DNA of 33,175 nt, from assembly GCA_041602815.1 (NCBI GenBank), contig JBFIFO010000024.1:1-33175 (forward strand). The letters are read 5' to 3'. This DNA comes from GCA-020356105 sp041602815. Lineage in GTDB: Bacteria > Pseudomonadota > Alphaproteobacteria > UBA8366 > JADFVY01. A model generated the notes under the pieces. The model saw only the letters and a list, made by a program, of their open reading frames with translations. It had not been told where the DNA came from and did no database searches. Below are positions 24,409 through 32,783 of the stretch, piece by piece. Position numbers and translations under genes: made by a program. Position 1 is the first letter of the stretch. Each line of letters starts with the position of its first letter.

Positions 24409-26064
24409 TTGGCAGCGGAATTCGACTACGTCATCGTCGGTGCGGGGTCGGCCGGCTGCGCCATGGCCTACCGGCTGTCCGAGGACGCGCGGAACACGGT
24501 CCTCGTCCTCGAATACGGCGGCACCGATGCGGGGCCGCTGATCCAGATGCCGGCGGCGCTGTCCTATCCGATGAACATGGCGCACTACGACTGGGGCTAC
24601 GCGTCGGAGCCGGAGCCGCATCTCGGCGGACGGCGGATGGCCTGCCCGCGCGGCAAGGTCGTCGGCGGCTCGTCCTCGATCAACGGCATGGTCTACGTAC
24701 GCGGCCATGCCTGCGATTACGACCACTGGGCGGAACAGGGCGCCAGGGGCTGGGCCTTTCGCGACGTCCTCCCGTATTTCAAGCGCATGGAGCATGCCCA
24801 TGGCGGCGAGGACGGCTGGCGCGGCACCGGCGGGCCGCTGCACGTGACGCGCGGCGCGCAGCGCAATCCGCTGTATCACGCCTTCGTCGAGGCCGGCCGG
24901 CAGGCCGGATACCAGGTCACCCAGGACTACAACGGAGAAAGGCAGGAAGGCTTCGGCGCGATGGAGATGACGGTCTGGCGCGGCCGCCGCTGGTCGGCCG
25001 CCAACGCCTATCTGAAGCCCGCTCTCAAACGCCCGAACGTGGCGCTGCGGCGCGGGCTCGCCCGGCGCGTGCTGATCGATGGGCGGCGCGCCGTCGGTAT
25101 CGAGTACGAGCGCCGCGGCCGGATCGAGACGGTGCGGGCACGGCGCGAGGTGATCCTCGCCGCCTCGTCGCTCAATTCGCCGAAGCTCCTGAAACTGTCG
25201 GGAATCGGTCCCGCCGCCGAGCTGCGCGAACACGGCATCGACGTCGTCGCCGACCGGCCGGGCGTCGGCGAGAACCTGCAAGACCATCTTGAGTTGTACC
25301 TGCAGATGGCGTGCCTGCAGCCGATCACGCTGTACCGCCACCTCAACCTGGTCTCGAAGGCGTGGATCGGTGCCCAGTGGCTGTTGTTCCGGTCCGGCCA
25401 CGGCGCCACCAATCATTTCGAGAGCGCCGCCTTCGTACGCTCGCGGGCCGGCGTGCAGTACCCGGACATCCAGTACCATTTCCTGCCGGTCGCGATCCGC
25501 TACGACGGCAAGGCGCCGGCGAAGACCCACGGCTTCCAGGCGCATGTCGGGCCGATGCGCTCGGCCTCGCGCGGACATGTCCGGCTGCGCTCGCCGGACC
25601 CGCGCGATCCGCCGGTCATCCTGTTCAATTACATGTCACAAGAGTCCGACTGGAAGGATTTCCGCACCTGCATCCGGCTGACCCGAGAGATCTTCGCCCA
25701 GGACGCCTTCAAGCCCTATGCCGGGCGCGAGATCGCCCCCGGCGCGGCGGTCGACAGTGACACGGCGCTGGACGACTACATCCGAGATGCGGTGGAGAGC
25801 GCCTATCATCCCTGCGGCACCTGCCGGATGGGCGCGGCCGACGATGCCATGGCCGTCGTCGACCCGGAATGCCGCGTCATCGGGGTGGATGCGCTGCGCG
25901 TCGCCGACAGCTCGATCTTCCCGCGCATCACCAACGGCAACCTCAATGCGCCCTCGATCATGGCCGGCGAGAAGGCAAGCGACCACATCCTGGGCCACGA
26001 TCCGCTGCCGCCCGCGAATCAGGAGCCGTGGATCCACCCCGACTGGCGGAACACGCAACGCTGA
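24409..26064 (+). CDS. betA: Choline dehydrogenase (GMC oxidoreductase)
   Basis: I place the start at TTG 24409, preceded by GGGAGGT with 8 nt spacing. This gives 551 residues and the standard BetA opening AEFDYVIVGAGSAGCAMAYR. A GTG at 24364 adds 15 atypical residues. FAD-binding GAGSAG is at 11-16. GMC signatures are GKVVGGSSSINGMVYVRGH (about 82-100) and SSLNSPKLLKLSGIGP (about 253-268). The catalytic His467 is in HPCGTCRMG, and the C-terminal ITNGNLNAPSIMAGEKASD supplies the second active-site residue. It oxidises choline to betaine aldehyde at the membrane, with electrons going to the respiratory chain. betB (aldehyde dehydrogenase) and betI are absent from the window. Its divergent partner choXWV supplies substrate. 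Confidence 0.93.
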   Translation: MAAEFDYVIVGAGSAGCAMAYRLSEDARNTVLVLEYGGTDAGPLIQMPAALSYPMNMAHYDWGYASEPEPHLGGRRMACPRGKVVGGSSSINGMVYVRGHACDYDHWAEQGARGWAFRDVLPYFKRMEHAHGGEDGWRGTGGPLHVTRGAQRNPLYHAFVEAGRQAGYQVTQDYNGERQEGFGAMEMTVWRGRRWSAANAYLKPALKRPNVALRRGLARRVLIDGRRAVGIEYERRGRIETVRARREVILAASSLNSPKLLKLSGIGPAAELREHGIDVVADRPGVGENLQDHLELYLQMACLQPITLYRHLNLVSKAWIGAQWLLFRSGHGATNHFESAAFVRSRAGVQYPDIQYHFLPVAIRYDGKAPAKTHGFQAHVGPMRSASRGHVRLRSPDPRDPPVILFNYMSQESDWKDFRTCIRLTREIFAQDAFKPYAGREIAPGAAVDSDTALDDYIRDAVESAYHPCGTCRMGAADDAMAVVDPECRVIGVDALRVADSSIFPRITNGNLNAPSIMAGEKASDHILGHDPLPPANQEPWIHPDWRNTQR

Positions 26065-26075
26065 TCCGGGACCCT

Positions 26076-26096
26076 GCGGTAGCAGCCTGCTACCGC
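26076..26096 (+). terminator. Perfect palindromic hairpin after betA
   Basis: A perfect 10+1+10 inverted repeat (GCGGTAGCAG c CTGCTACCGC) starts 11 bp after the betA stop. As RNA it folds to an 8-bp stem with a 5-nt loop. No T-tract follows. It is probably a terminator or 3'-stabilising element. A protein-binding palindrome controlling the next gene is also possible. Confidence 0.45.
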
Positions 26097-26178
26097 GGCG
26101 CCATGCGAATCCCTGCAAACCATTAATTAATCAATGTCCTATATCAATGTCCGGTGCAGTCGCACGCCGGGGAGCCGT

Positions 26179-27888
26179 ATGCGCCGTCTGTTTCGATACC
26201 TGTTGCTCAACACGCGGATGAAGGCCGCCGGGACCTGGATGTCGGTGGCGTTGAGCATTGTTGCTCTGCTCATTTTTGCCGTTTCGATCCGGGTGTTCTT
26301 CGACTCGTACCAGCTCGGTCGCACATGGGAAGCCTTCGAGAAGGGGCCGGGCAGCAAATCGGACACGCTGGGCGAGCTGCGCGGCTCCCTCGGCTATGGT
26401 GGCCTGATCCACGAGTTCAAGAATTTCATTCTGCACGGCGAGATGGTCCGGATCTCCAAAGCGGGACGCAAGGTCGACGACGCCTATCGCGCGATCAACA
26501 AATACCTCGAGCTCGGCGTCAACGAAAGGGAGCGGCAGGCATTGCAGGACCTGCGCGGCGTGGTCGGAAAGTATGCCGCAGCGCTGCAGACCGTCGTGCA
26601 GTTCATGCGCAACGAAATGCCGGCGAAGGAAATCGATGCCGCGATCAGCATCGACGATGCGCCTGCGCTGGCGGCCCTTGATGTCCTCGCCGAGGAACTT
26701 GCCCTGGCGCGCCAGATGGCCGCGGGGCAAGTCTATGGCAAGGTCAACAGCCTGAACAGCTTCGCCCTGATGGCCGCACTCCTGATCGGGCTCATGCAGG
26801 TCGCGGTCGTGCTCGGATTCCTGTTGGCCAACCGCAAGTGGCTGGTGGCGCCGATGGAGGCGTTGGCCGGCACAATGCACAGGCTGGCAGGTGGTGATTC
26901 GATGGTTGAGATCCCCTGTACCGATCGCGGCGACGAACTCGGCGAGATGGCCGAGGCCGTGGTGGTGTTCAAGGACAACATGATCCGCAACCAGGAGCTG
27001 ACCCAAGAACGCGAGGCCGGGGTGCGCGCACGCGAAGAACGGACCCACCGTATCGACGGGCTCATTGAGGGGTTCGACGGCAAGGTGTCGGGGGTTCTGG
27101 GGGCCGTGGCATCGGCTGCGGTGGAGCTGGAACAGACCGCGCAGCAGATGTCGTCGACCGCCGAGGAGGCGAGCGGTCAGGCAACCGCGGTCGCGACCGC
27201 CTCGAGCCAGGCCTCGGCCAACGTTCAGACCGTGGCTGCCGCAGCCGAACAGCTGTCGGCCTCGATCGTCGAGATCGGCCGGCAGGTCAACCAGTCCGCA
27301 AAAATCGCGCGGGATGCCGCCGACGAGATGGACAGCACCAACCAGACGGTCCAGGGGCTGACGGACGCGGCGAGCCGGATCGGCGAGGTGGTCGACCTGA
27401 TCAACGACATCGCCGGGCAGACCAACCTTTTGGCGCTCAACGCGACGATCGAGGCGGCGCGCGCTGGCGAGGCCGGCAAGGGCTTCGCGGTGGTGGCGCA
27501 GGAGGTCAAGAACCTCGCCAACCAGACCGCCAAGGCGACCGAGGAGATCTCCAAGCAGATCGCCTCGGTGCAGGAGGAGACGACCGGCGCCGTGGAAGCG
27601 ATCGAGAAGATCCGCTCGATCATCGGCCAGGTCAACGACATCGCGACGACGATCTCGGCCGCGGTCGAAGAACAGGGCAGCTCGACGCAGGAGATCGCCC
27701 GCAACGTCCGCGAGGCGGCGCGTGGCACCGCCGAGGTGAACAGCAACATTGCGGGCGTTACGGAAGTCGCCAATCAGGCGGGCAGCGCCGCTGCCCAGGT
27801 TCTCGCCTCGTCCGGCGAGCTGTCCCGGCAGGCTGAGACCCTGCGCGGGCAGATCGACGCCTTCCTGCGCGACGTGAAGGCGAGTTGA
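26179..27888 (+). CDS. Methyl-accepting chemotaxis protein
   Basis: The protein is 569 residues from ATG 26179 (GGGGAG 4 nt upstream). An ATG at 26134 in frame has no ribosome-binding site. TM1 is at about 19-41, then a periplasmic helical domain of about 150 residues, TM2 at about 194-216, HAMP at about 217-270, and a cytoplasmic coiled coil with the conserved MCP hairpin tip (INDIAGQTNLLALNATIEAA within 404-450). The periplasmic domain has no Cache signature. It carries a GYGGLIHEFKNFILHGE segment (about 72-88). Similar I-H-FKN--L-G segments occur in some alphaproteobacterial receptors. The C-terminus has no CheR-tethering NWETF-type pentapeptide. It signals to CheA/CheW, which are not in this window. 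The ligand is unknown. Confidence 0.93.
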   Translation: MRRLFRYLLLNTRMKAAGTWMSVALSIVALLIFAVSIRVFFDSYQLGRTWEAFEKGPGSKSDTLGELRGSLGYGGLIHEFKNFILHGEMVRISKAGRKVDDAYRAINKYLELGVNERERQALQDLRGVVGKYAAALQTVVQFMRNEMPAKEIDAAISIDDAPALAALDVLAEELALARQMAAGQVYGKVNSLNSFALMAALLIGLMQVAVVLGFLLANRKWLVAPMEALAGTMHRLAGGDSMVEIPCTDRGDELGEMAEAVVVFKDNMIRNQELTQEREAGVRAREERTHRIDGLIEGFDGKVSGVLGAVASAAVELEQTAQQMSSTAEEASGQATAVATASSQASANVQTVAAAAEQLSASIVEIGRQVNQSAKIARDAADEMDSTNQTVQGLTDAASRIGEVVDLINDIAGQTNLLALNATIEAARAGEAGKGFAVVAQEVKNLANQTAKATEEISKQIASVQEETTGAVEAIEKIRSIIGQVNDIATTISAAVEEQGSSTQEIARNVREAARGTAEVNSNIAGVTEVANQAGSAAAQVLASSGELSRQAETLRGQIDAFLRDVKAS

Positions 27889-28277
27889 CGGCCCGATCCA
27901 CGGCGACTGCCTTCAGTGTGCACCATCCCGGGCTTGTGCTTGCGGCATGCCGATGGCTGCCGCGCGCTCGCGCGAATATCCCGTTAGCGTGGGTTCGTTA
28001 GTATTTTCTTAATACTAAATAGGTAAATCTTATCAAGATTTTGCCGCTGGCGGGTAAGGTTCGGGAACTATTTCGATACATGATTGCAAAACTGGCCGTC
28101 CGTATTGACGGTGGCCAGGCTATATATCGGTACGCGGCTGATGTAATGAACAATTTGTGATTCAATTTTATTGTACATGAACGCCCAAAATTAAGAAGCT
28201 GTTGTGGTTTCGATTTGCCGTTATTTTAAATAATTTTCACCGCCGATCGGATTTCGACGCGAGGAGAGCTCAGCCTC
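27889..28277. other. AT-rich intergenic region before the second chemoreceptor
   Basis: This 389-bp gap has no credible ORF. It contains an AT-only palindrome at 27998-28018, a GC-rich imperfect hairpin at 28092-28118 (CTGGCC...GGCCAG outer stem, CCGT/ACGG inner stem) and long AT-rich stretches at 28000-28035 and 28140-28245. It presumably holds the promoter of the chemoreceptor at 28278. No well-spaced -35/-10 pair stands out. Confidence 0.5.
27998..28018. promoter_or_regulatory. AT-only inverted repeat, possible operator
   Basis: Perfect 8-bp arms TTAGTATT/AATACTAA flank a TTCTT spacer. It is all A/T apart from one G or C per arm, so a terminator is unlikely and a regulator-binding site is more plausible. 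It lies 260 bp upstream of the chemoreceptor start. Confidence 0.3.
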
Positions 28278-30434
28278 ATGGGGGAAATCGCTGATTCTTT
28301 GTCACTCAGGGCGCGCCGCTGGCTGAGCGTGCGCAACAGCCTAGTGGCGATCCTCTGCTTGCTGACCGGGATCATCGGCTATTACACCATCGCGCTATGG
28401 ATCGACGCCGTTCACAAGCGCGACAACGCGATCGTCGCATCGCTCGCCGGGGCTGCCGCCGATCGCATGCTCGACGTCGCCGCGGCCCTGGCGGCCGAGC
28501 GCGAGCTTACGGCGCGGGCGCTCGGGATCGGGGGCTATGCGGGGTCGATCGACGCCGGCCTGCGTGGACAGATAGACCGCCAGAGAGGTATCGGGCAATC
28601 CTTGCTCGAGGAAGTCATCGAAAATCTGGACGGCTTGGATTCCCCGGCACTGGCACCCCATCTCGGCGCTGTACGGCAGGCTTTGGACGACCTCCGGATG
28701 CTGCGCGTCAGGGTAGACGAGGCGCTGCGGCAGGGTGGCTCGGTCGCCGCCGGTGATGAGCTTGCCGATCGCTGGTGGCCGACGGTATCCGGCGTGATCG
28801 ACTCGTTGGAACGCCTGCGGCTGGCCGCCGAGTTCCGCCCCGACGACACGCTCGACTTTCCGCCGCGGTTTTCCCGCATTCAGGAGCTTGCCGCACTGAA
28901 ACAGGCGGTGTGGACGATAACCGAGTACACGGCGCGCGAGCGCGATATACTCGCGACCGCCCTGTCGAACGACCAACCGCTGTCTGCGGACCAGATCCTG
29001 CAGCTCGGGATTTACCGCGGATACATCGATGGGGGTTGGGACGCCGTGCGCGCCTATGTGTCGCGTCCGACCGCTGATCCCGCGATCATCGGTGTACAGC
29101 GCAAGAGCGGGACGATGTTCGAGGGGTATCGGCAATTGCGCGGGGACCTCATGCGGGCCGGCATGGCCGGCGACGCCTATCCGGCCACCGCCGGCCAATG
29201 GCACGCACGGTCGCAGGCCGCCTCCGCCTCCGTCGAGGAACTGGCCCGCCTTGCCGGACAGGTGTCCGCACGGATCGCCGAGACCGCGGTCGCGCGCGGT
29301 GAGCGCCACATCCGGGTCGACAAGATCCTGCTGGTCGCCGGCGGCACCGCGATCCTGCTGTCGTTCTGGATCGTCCTGTGGCGCGTGACGCGGCCGCTCG
29401 GCCAGATGACCAGTGCCATGCAGCGGCTCGTCGCCGGCGACAAGGAGATCAGGATATCGTGGGCCGAGCGGGCCGATGAGATCGGTGGGATCGCCCGTGC
29501 CCTGCAGGTGTTCCGCGAAAACGCGATCGAAAACGAACGTCTGCAGCAGGAGCGGAGCGAGCGCGAGGCGCGCGTGCAGGAGGACAAGCGCAGCTCGATG
29601 CTTGAGCTCGCCGACCGCTTCGAGACGCAGGTGACCGGCGTCGTCGAGGCCGTTGCCGAGGAAATCCGACAGATGGAGGATATTGCGGCGCGCATGGCCG
29701 AAACGGCGGATCAGGGAACCCAGAAATCCGCGACGGTGGCGGCCGCGTCGCGGGAGGCGACCGCAAACGTCACCACGGTGGCCATGGCAGCCGAGAAGCT
29801 GAGCGCATCGATCGCGGAAATCGGCCGGCAGGCGGGCCAGTCGGCGGACATCTCCGGCCGCGCGGTCGATCGGGCCAACCGGACCGACGAGACCGTCCAG
29901 GGGCTGACCAAGGCGGCCGGTCGCATCGGCGAGGTGGTGAAACTCATCAACGACATCGCCGGGCAGACCAACCTCTTGGCGCTGAACGCGACCATCGAGG
30001 CGGCGCGCGCCGGCGAGGCGGGCAAGGGATTTGCGGTGGTCGCCAACGAGGTGAAGAACCTTGCCAACCAGACAGCCAAGGCCACGGAGGAAATCTCGGC
30101 CCAGATCGCGGCGGTGCAGGACGAAACGCGCGACGCCGTCACGGATATCCAGAGCATTCGCGGCATCATCGGCGAGATCAACGAGATTTCGATGACGATT
30201 GCCGCGGGCGTCGAGCGCCAGGGCATGTCCACGAAGGAGATCGCCCGTAACGTCCAACAGGCGGCGGCCGGCACCGAAGAGGTCAACGCCAACATCGAAG
30301 CCGTCAGCATGGCGGCCGACGAGACGGGATCGGCTGCGCGCCAGGTCATTGATGCGACGAAATCGCTCTCGCAGAGGGCCGACGATCTGTCGCGCGAGGT
30401 GATGCGCTTTGTCGCCGGCATCCGCAACGGCTGA
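28278..30434 (+). CDS. Methyl-accepting chemotaxis protein with large helical sensor
   Basis: The protein is 718 residues with GAGGAGA 10 nt before the ATG. TM1 is at about 19-41. A periplasmic region of about 305 residues, predicted all-helical, follows. TM2 is at about 349-369, HAMP at about 370-423, then the cytoplasmic signalling coiled coil with the conserved tip INDIAGQTNLLALNATIEAA (557-576). The sensor is about twice the size of that of the neighbouring receptor. Its length and helical character (for example AAERELTARALG near 71-82 and YTARERDILATALS near 217-230) recall NIT-type nitrate/nitrite-sensing domains, but I am not certain. It has no CheR-binding pentapeptide at the C-terminus. 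Its signalling half closely matches that of the receptor at 26179. Confidence 0.92.
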   Translation: MGEIADSLSLRARRWLSVRNSLVAILCLLTGIIGYYTIALWIDAVHKRDNAIVASLAGAAADRMLDVAAALAAERELTARALGIGGYAGSIDAGLRGQIDRQRGIGQSLLEEVIENLDGLDSPALAPHLGAVRQALDDLRMLRVRVDEALRQGGSVAAGDELADRWWPTVSGVIDSLERLRLAAEFRPDDTLDFPPRFSRIQELAALKQAVWTITEYTARERDILATALSNDQPLSADQILQLGIYRGYIDGGWDAVRAYVSRPTADPAIIGVQRKSGTMFEGYRQLRGDLMRAGMAGDAYPATAGQWHARSQAASASVEELARLAGQVSARIAETAVARGERHIRVDKILLVAGGTAILLSFWIVLWRVTRPLGQMTSAMQRLVAGDKEIRISWAERADEIGGIARALQVFRENAIENERLQQERSEREARVQEDKRSSMLELADRFETQVTGVVEAVAEEIRQMEDIAARMAETADQGTQKSATVAAASREATANVTTVAMAAEKLSASIAEIGRQAGQSADISGRAVDRANRTDETVQGLTKAAGRIGEVVKLINDIAGQTNLLALNATIEAARAGEAGKGFAVVANEVKNLANQTAKATEEISAQIAAVQDETRDAVTDIQSIRGIIGEINEISMTIAAGVERQGMSTKEIARNVQQAAAGTEEVNANIEAVSMAADETGSAARQVIDATKSLSQRADDLSREVMRFVAGIRNG

Positions 30435-30495
30435 TCTCGGCCATGCGGTCTCGTCGGGGCTGGACAGGGCCGGCGCAAACGACCATCATTGGCGC

Positions 30496-32004
30496 ATGTT
30501 TTGGTTGAGAGACAGGCGGTTGCTGCGAATCTGGCGGATGTTTTCGGCAGCCGTCGCAATAGTCGCGATCGGCCTCATCGTCGCGGGCGGCGGACGGTCC
30601 CAGGAAGGGCCGCACGCCGTTCGCCTGATCGTCAAGGGGCCGATCGGGCCGGCGGTGGCGGATTACATCCATCGCGGGCTGAAAAAGGCCGTCGACCGCG
30701 GTGCGACGGTGGTGATCCTGCAGATGGACACCCCGGGCGGCCTCGATACCTCGATGCGCGAGATCATCCAGGACATCCTGGCCTCGCCGGTGCCGGTGAT
30801 CGGCTATGTCGGCCCCTCTGGCTCGCGTGCCGCCAGCGCCGGCACCTACATGCTGTATGCCACCCATGTGGCGGCCATGGCCCCGGCGACCAATCTCGGC
30901 GCGGCCACACCGGTGACGATGGGTGGCGGCGAACCGGATCGACCCGACGAGCCGGCGGACACGGATTCGCGGGACAAGAAATCCAAAAAGAAGGATTCAG
31001 CTAAATCGGACAGGTCGGCCGAGGACAAGGACGACGCGGACGCCGAGGACGCGGCGGACGATGCGGATGAGGCGGCGGACGACGCGCCGCCCCGCGGCAA
31101 GCCCGGCATGGACGAGAAGATGATGCACGACGCCGTCGCCTATATCCGCAGCCTTGCGCAGAAACGCGGGCGCAACGCCGAATGGGCGGAAAAGGCGGTC
31201 ACCGAGGCGGCCAGCCTGTCGGCCGAGGACGCGCTGAATGAGGGCGTCATCGACATCATCGCCGAGACGCCCGAAGAGCTCCTGGAGAAGGCGCACGGCC
31301 GCACCGTCGAGGTGGCCGGCGTCGAGCGGACGCTCAAGACCACGGAACTCGCCGTGGTGGACTTGGCGCCGGACTGGCGCACCGAGTTCCTGGAAGTCAT
31401 CACCAACCCGACGGTGGCCTATCTGCTGCTGTTCACCATCGGCGTGCCGGCGCTGATGATCGAGTTCTACACCGGCACGCTGGTGGCCGGGGTGATCGGC
31501 GCGATCTGCATCGTGCTCGGGCTGTACGGGCTGCATGTGCTGCCCATCAACTACGCCGGCGCCGGGCTGATCCTGCTGGGGTTCGCGCTGATCGTCGGCG
31601 AGGTCTTCATGCCGAGCTTCGGCGCGCTCGGAATCGGCGGCATCGTCGCGTTCGTGATCGGCTCGGTCATGCTGATCGATACCGACGTGCCCGGATTCGG
31701 GGTGTCTCCGTGGGCCATCGCCGGCGTGGCGACGACGGCCGGCGCAATAATGCTGCTGATTCTCACCCTCCTGTTGCGGTCGCGGTCGCGACCCGTCGTC
31801 AGCGGGCGGGAGTCCATGATCGGCTCCACCGGAACGGTCGTGGAGTGGTCCGGCGACAGCGGGCGTGTGCGGTTCCAGGGCGAGATCTGGCAGGCGCGGT
31901 CCGCCGACGGCGCTTTTGCGGAGGGTGCCCGGGTTGTCGTTGGCGAGATCGAAGGCCTGACCCTGGTCGTGGGACCGGAAGGCGTTGCTGAAACGGAAAG
32001 CTGA
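30496..32004 (+). CDS. nfeD: NfeD-type membrane-bound serine protease (ClpP class)
   Basis: The protein is 502 residues from ATG 30496. ATG 30538 is an alternative; neither has a clear Shine-Dalgarno. A frame starting at 30409 overlaps the chemoreceptor gene and is rejected. Order: basic N-terminus and signal or TM helix (11-32); ClpP-like domain with QMDTPGGLDTSMR (76-88) and the nucleophile Ser114 in GSRAASAGTY; the general base Lys208 in DEKMMHDAVAYIRSLAQ, matching the Ser-Lys dyad known for archaeal 1510-N; several TM helices (about 300-430); and a C-terminal OB-fold domain (SMIGSTGTVVEW onward). An unusual charged insertion of about 60 residues (143-204) lies between Ser and Lys. Such proteins pair with slipins encoded next door, as here, and cleave membrane-associated substrates. 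Confidence 0.93.
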   Translation: MFWLRDRRLLRIWRMFSAAVAIVAIGLIVAGGGRSQEGPHAVRLIVKGPIGPAVADYIHRGLKKAVDRGATVVILQMDTPGGLDTSMREIIQDILASPVPVIGYVGPSGSRAASAGTYMLYATHVAAMAPATNLGAATPVTMGGGEPDRPDEPADTDSRDKKSKKKDSAKSDRSAEDKDDADAEDAADDADEAADDAPPRGKPGMDEKMMHDAVAYIRSLAQKRGRNAEWAEKAVTEAASLSAEDALNEGVIDIIAETPEELLEKAHGRTVEVAGVERTLKTTELAVVDLAPDWRTEFLEVITNPTVAYLLLFTIGVPALMIEFYTGTLVAGVIGAICIVLGLYGLHVLPINYAGAGLILLGFALIVGEVFMPSFGALGIGGIVAFVIGSVMLIDTDVPGFGVSPWAIAGVATTAGAIMLLILTLLLRSRSRPVVSGRESMIGSTGTVVEWSGDSGRVRFQGEIWQARSADGAFAEGARVVVGEIEGLTLVVGPEGVAETES

Positions 32005-32015
32005 GGAGTCGGAAA

Positions 32016-32771
32016 ATGTCGTGGTTCGTGGTCGCATTACCCGTCGGTGTACTGCTCTATATTGCCGGATCGCTGCGGATTCTCAGGGAGTATGATCGCG
32101 GCGTGGTCTTCACGCTCGGCCGGTTCACCGGCGTGAGGGGGCCGGGCCTGCGAATCGTGTTCCTGGGCTTCCAACAGATGGTGCGCGTCGACCTGCGCAC
32201 CCGGGTGCTGGATGTGCCGACCCAGGATGTGATCAGCCGCGACAACGTGACGGCGCACGTCAACGCGGTCGTTTATTACCGCGTGGTTGATCCGGAGAAG
32301 TCGATCATCCAAGTCGAGGACTTCACTATGGCGACCAGCCAGTTTGCCCAGACCACGCTGCGGTCGGTGCTGGGCCAGCACGAGCTGGACGAGATGCTGG
32401 CGGAACGCGACAAGCTGAACAGGGACATCCAGAAGATCCTCGACGAGCAGACCGACGCCTGGGGCATCAAGGTCGCCAACGTCGAGCTCAAGCACGTGGA
32501 CCTCGAGGAATCGATGATCCGGGCGATCGCCAAGCAGGCGGAGGCCGAGCGCATGCGGCGCGCCAAGATCATCGACGCCGACGGCGAGGCGCAGGCGGCC
32601 CAGAAATTCCTCGACGCCGGCAGGACGCTCTCGGAAATTCCGGAAGCGATGCAGATTCGTTATCTCACCACCCTGACCGAGATTGCCAGCGAACGGGCCA
32701 CCACCATCATCTTCCCGTTCCCGATGAAGTTCGGCGAATTGTTGAAGAGTCTCGCGGCCGGCGACAAATAG
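32016..32771 (+). CDS. Slipin / stomatin-like SPFH-domain membrane protein
   Basis: The protein is 251 residues with GAGGAG 7 nt before the ATG. One N-terminal TM segment (about 2-22) is followed by the SPFH/Band 7 domain: LREYDRGVVFTLGRFTGVRG, a DVPTQDVISRDNVTAHVNAV strand region and the LRSVLGQHELDEMLAERDK helix. The C-terminal coiled coil has AEAERMRRAKIIDADGEAQA. The end IIFPFPMKFGELLKSL resembles slipin C-termini that NfeD relatives cleave in archaea. It probably oligomerises in membrane microdomains and works with the NfeD protein encoded 11 bp upstream in the same operon. Confidence 0.94.
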   Translation: MSWFVVALPVGVLLYIAGSLRILREYDRGVVFTLGRFTGVRGPGLRIVFLGFQQMVRVDLRTRVLDVPTQDVISRDNVTAHVNAVVYYRVVDPEKSIIQVEDFTMATSQFAQTTLRSVLGQHELDEMLAERDKLNRDIQKILDEQTDAWGIKVANVELKHVDLEESMIRAIAKQAEAERMRRAKIIDADGEAQAAQKFLDAGRTLSEIPEAMQIRYLTTLTEIASERATTIIFPFPMKFGELLKSLAAGDK

Positions 32772-32783
32772 GGAAGCCGGCCC

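Noticed and set aside
28092..28118. Hairpin CTGGCC...GGCCAG as a terminator of the first chemoreceptor
   Set aside because: It lies about 200 bp past the stop, is imperfect and has no T-tract. I noted it only as intergenic structure.
28395..30257. 620-codon minus-strand frame opposite the second chemoreceptor
   Set aside because: High-GC antisense frame. The plus strand has complete TM, HAMP and MCP signalling motifs.
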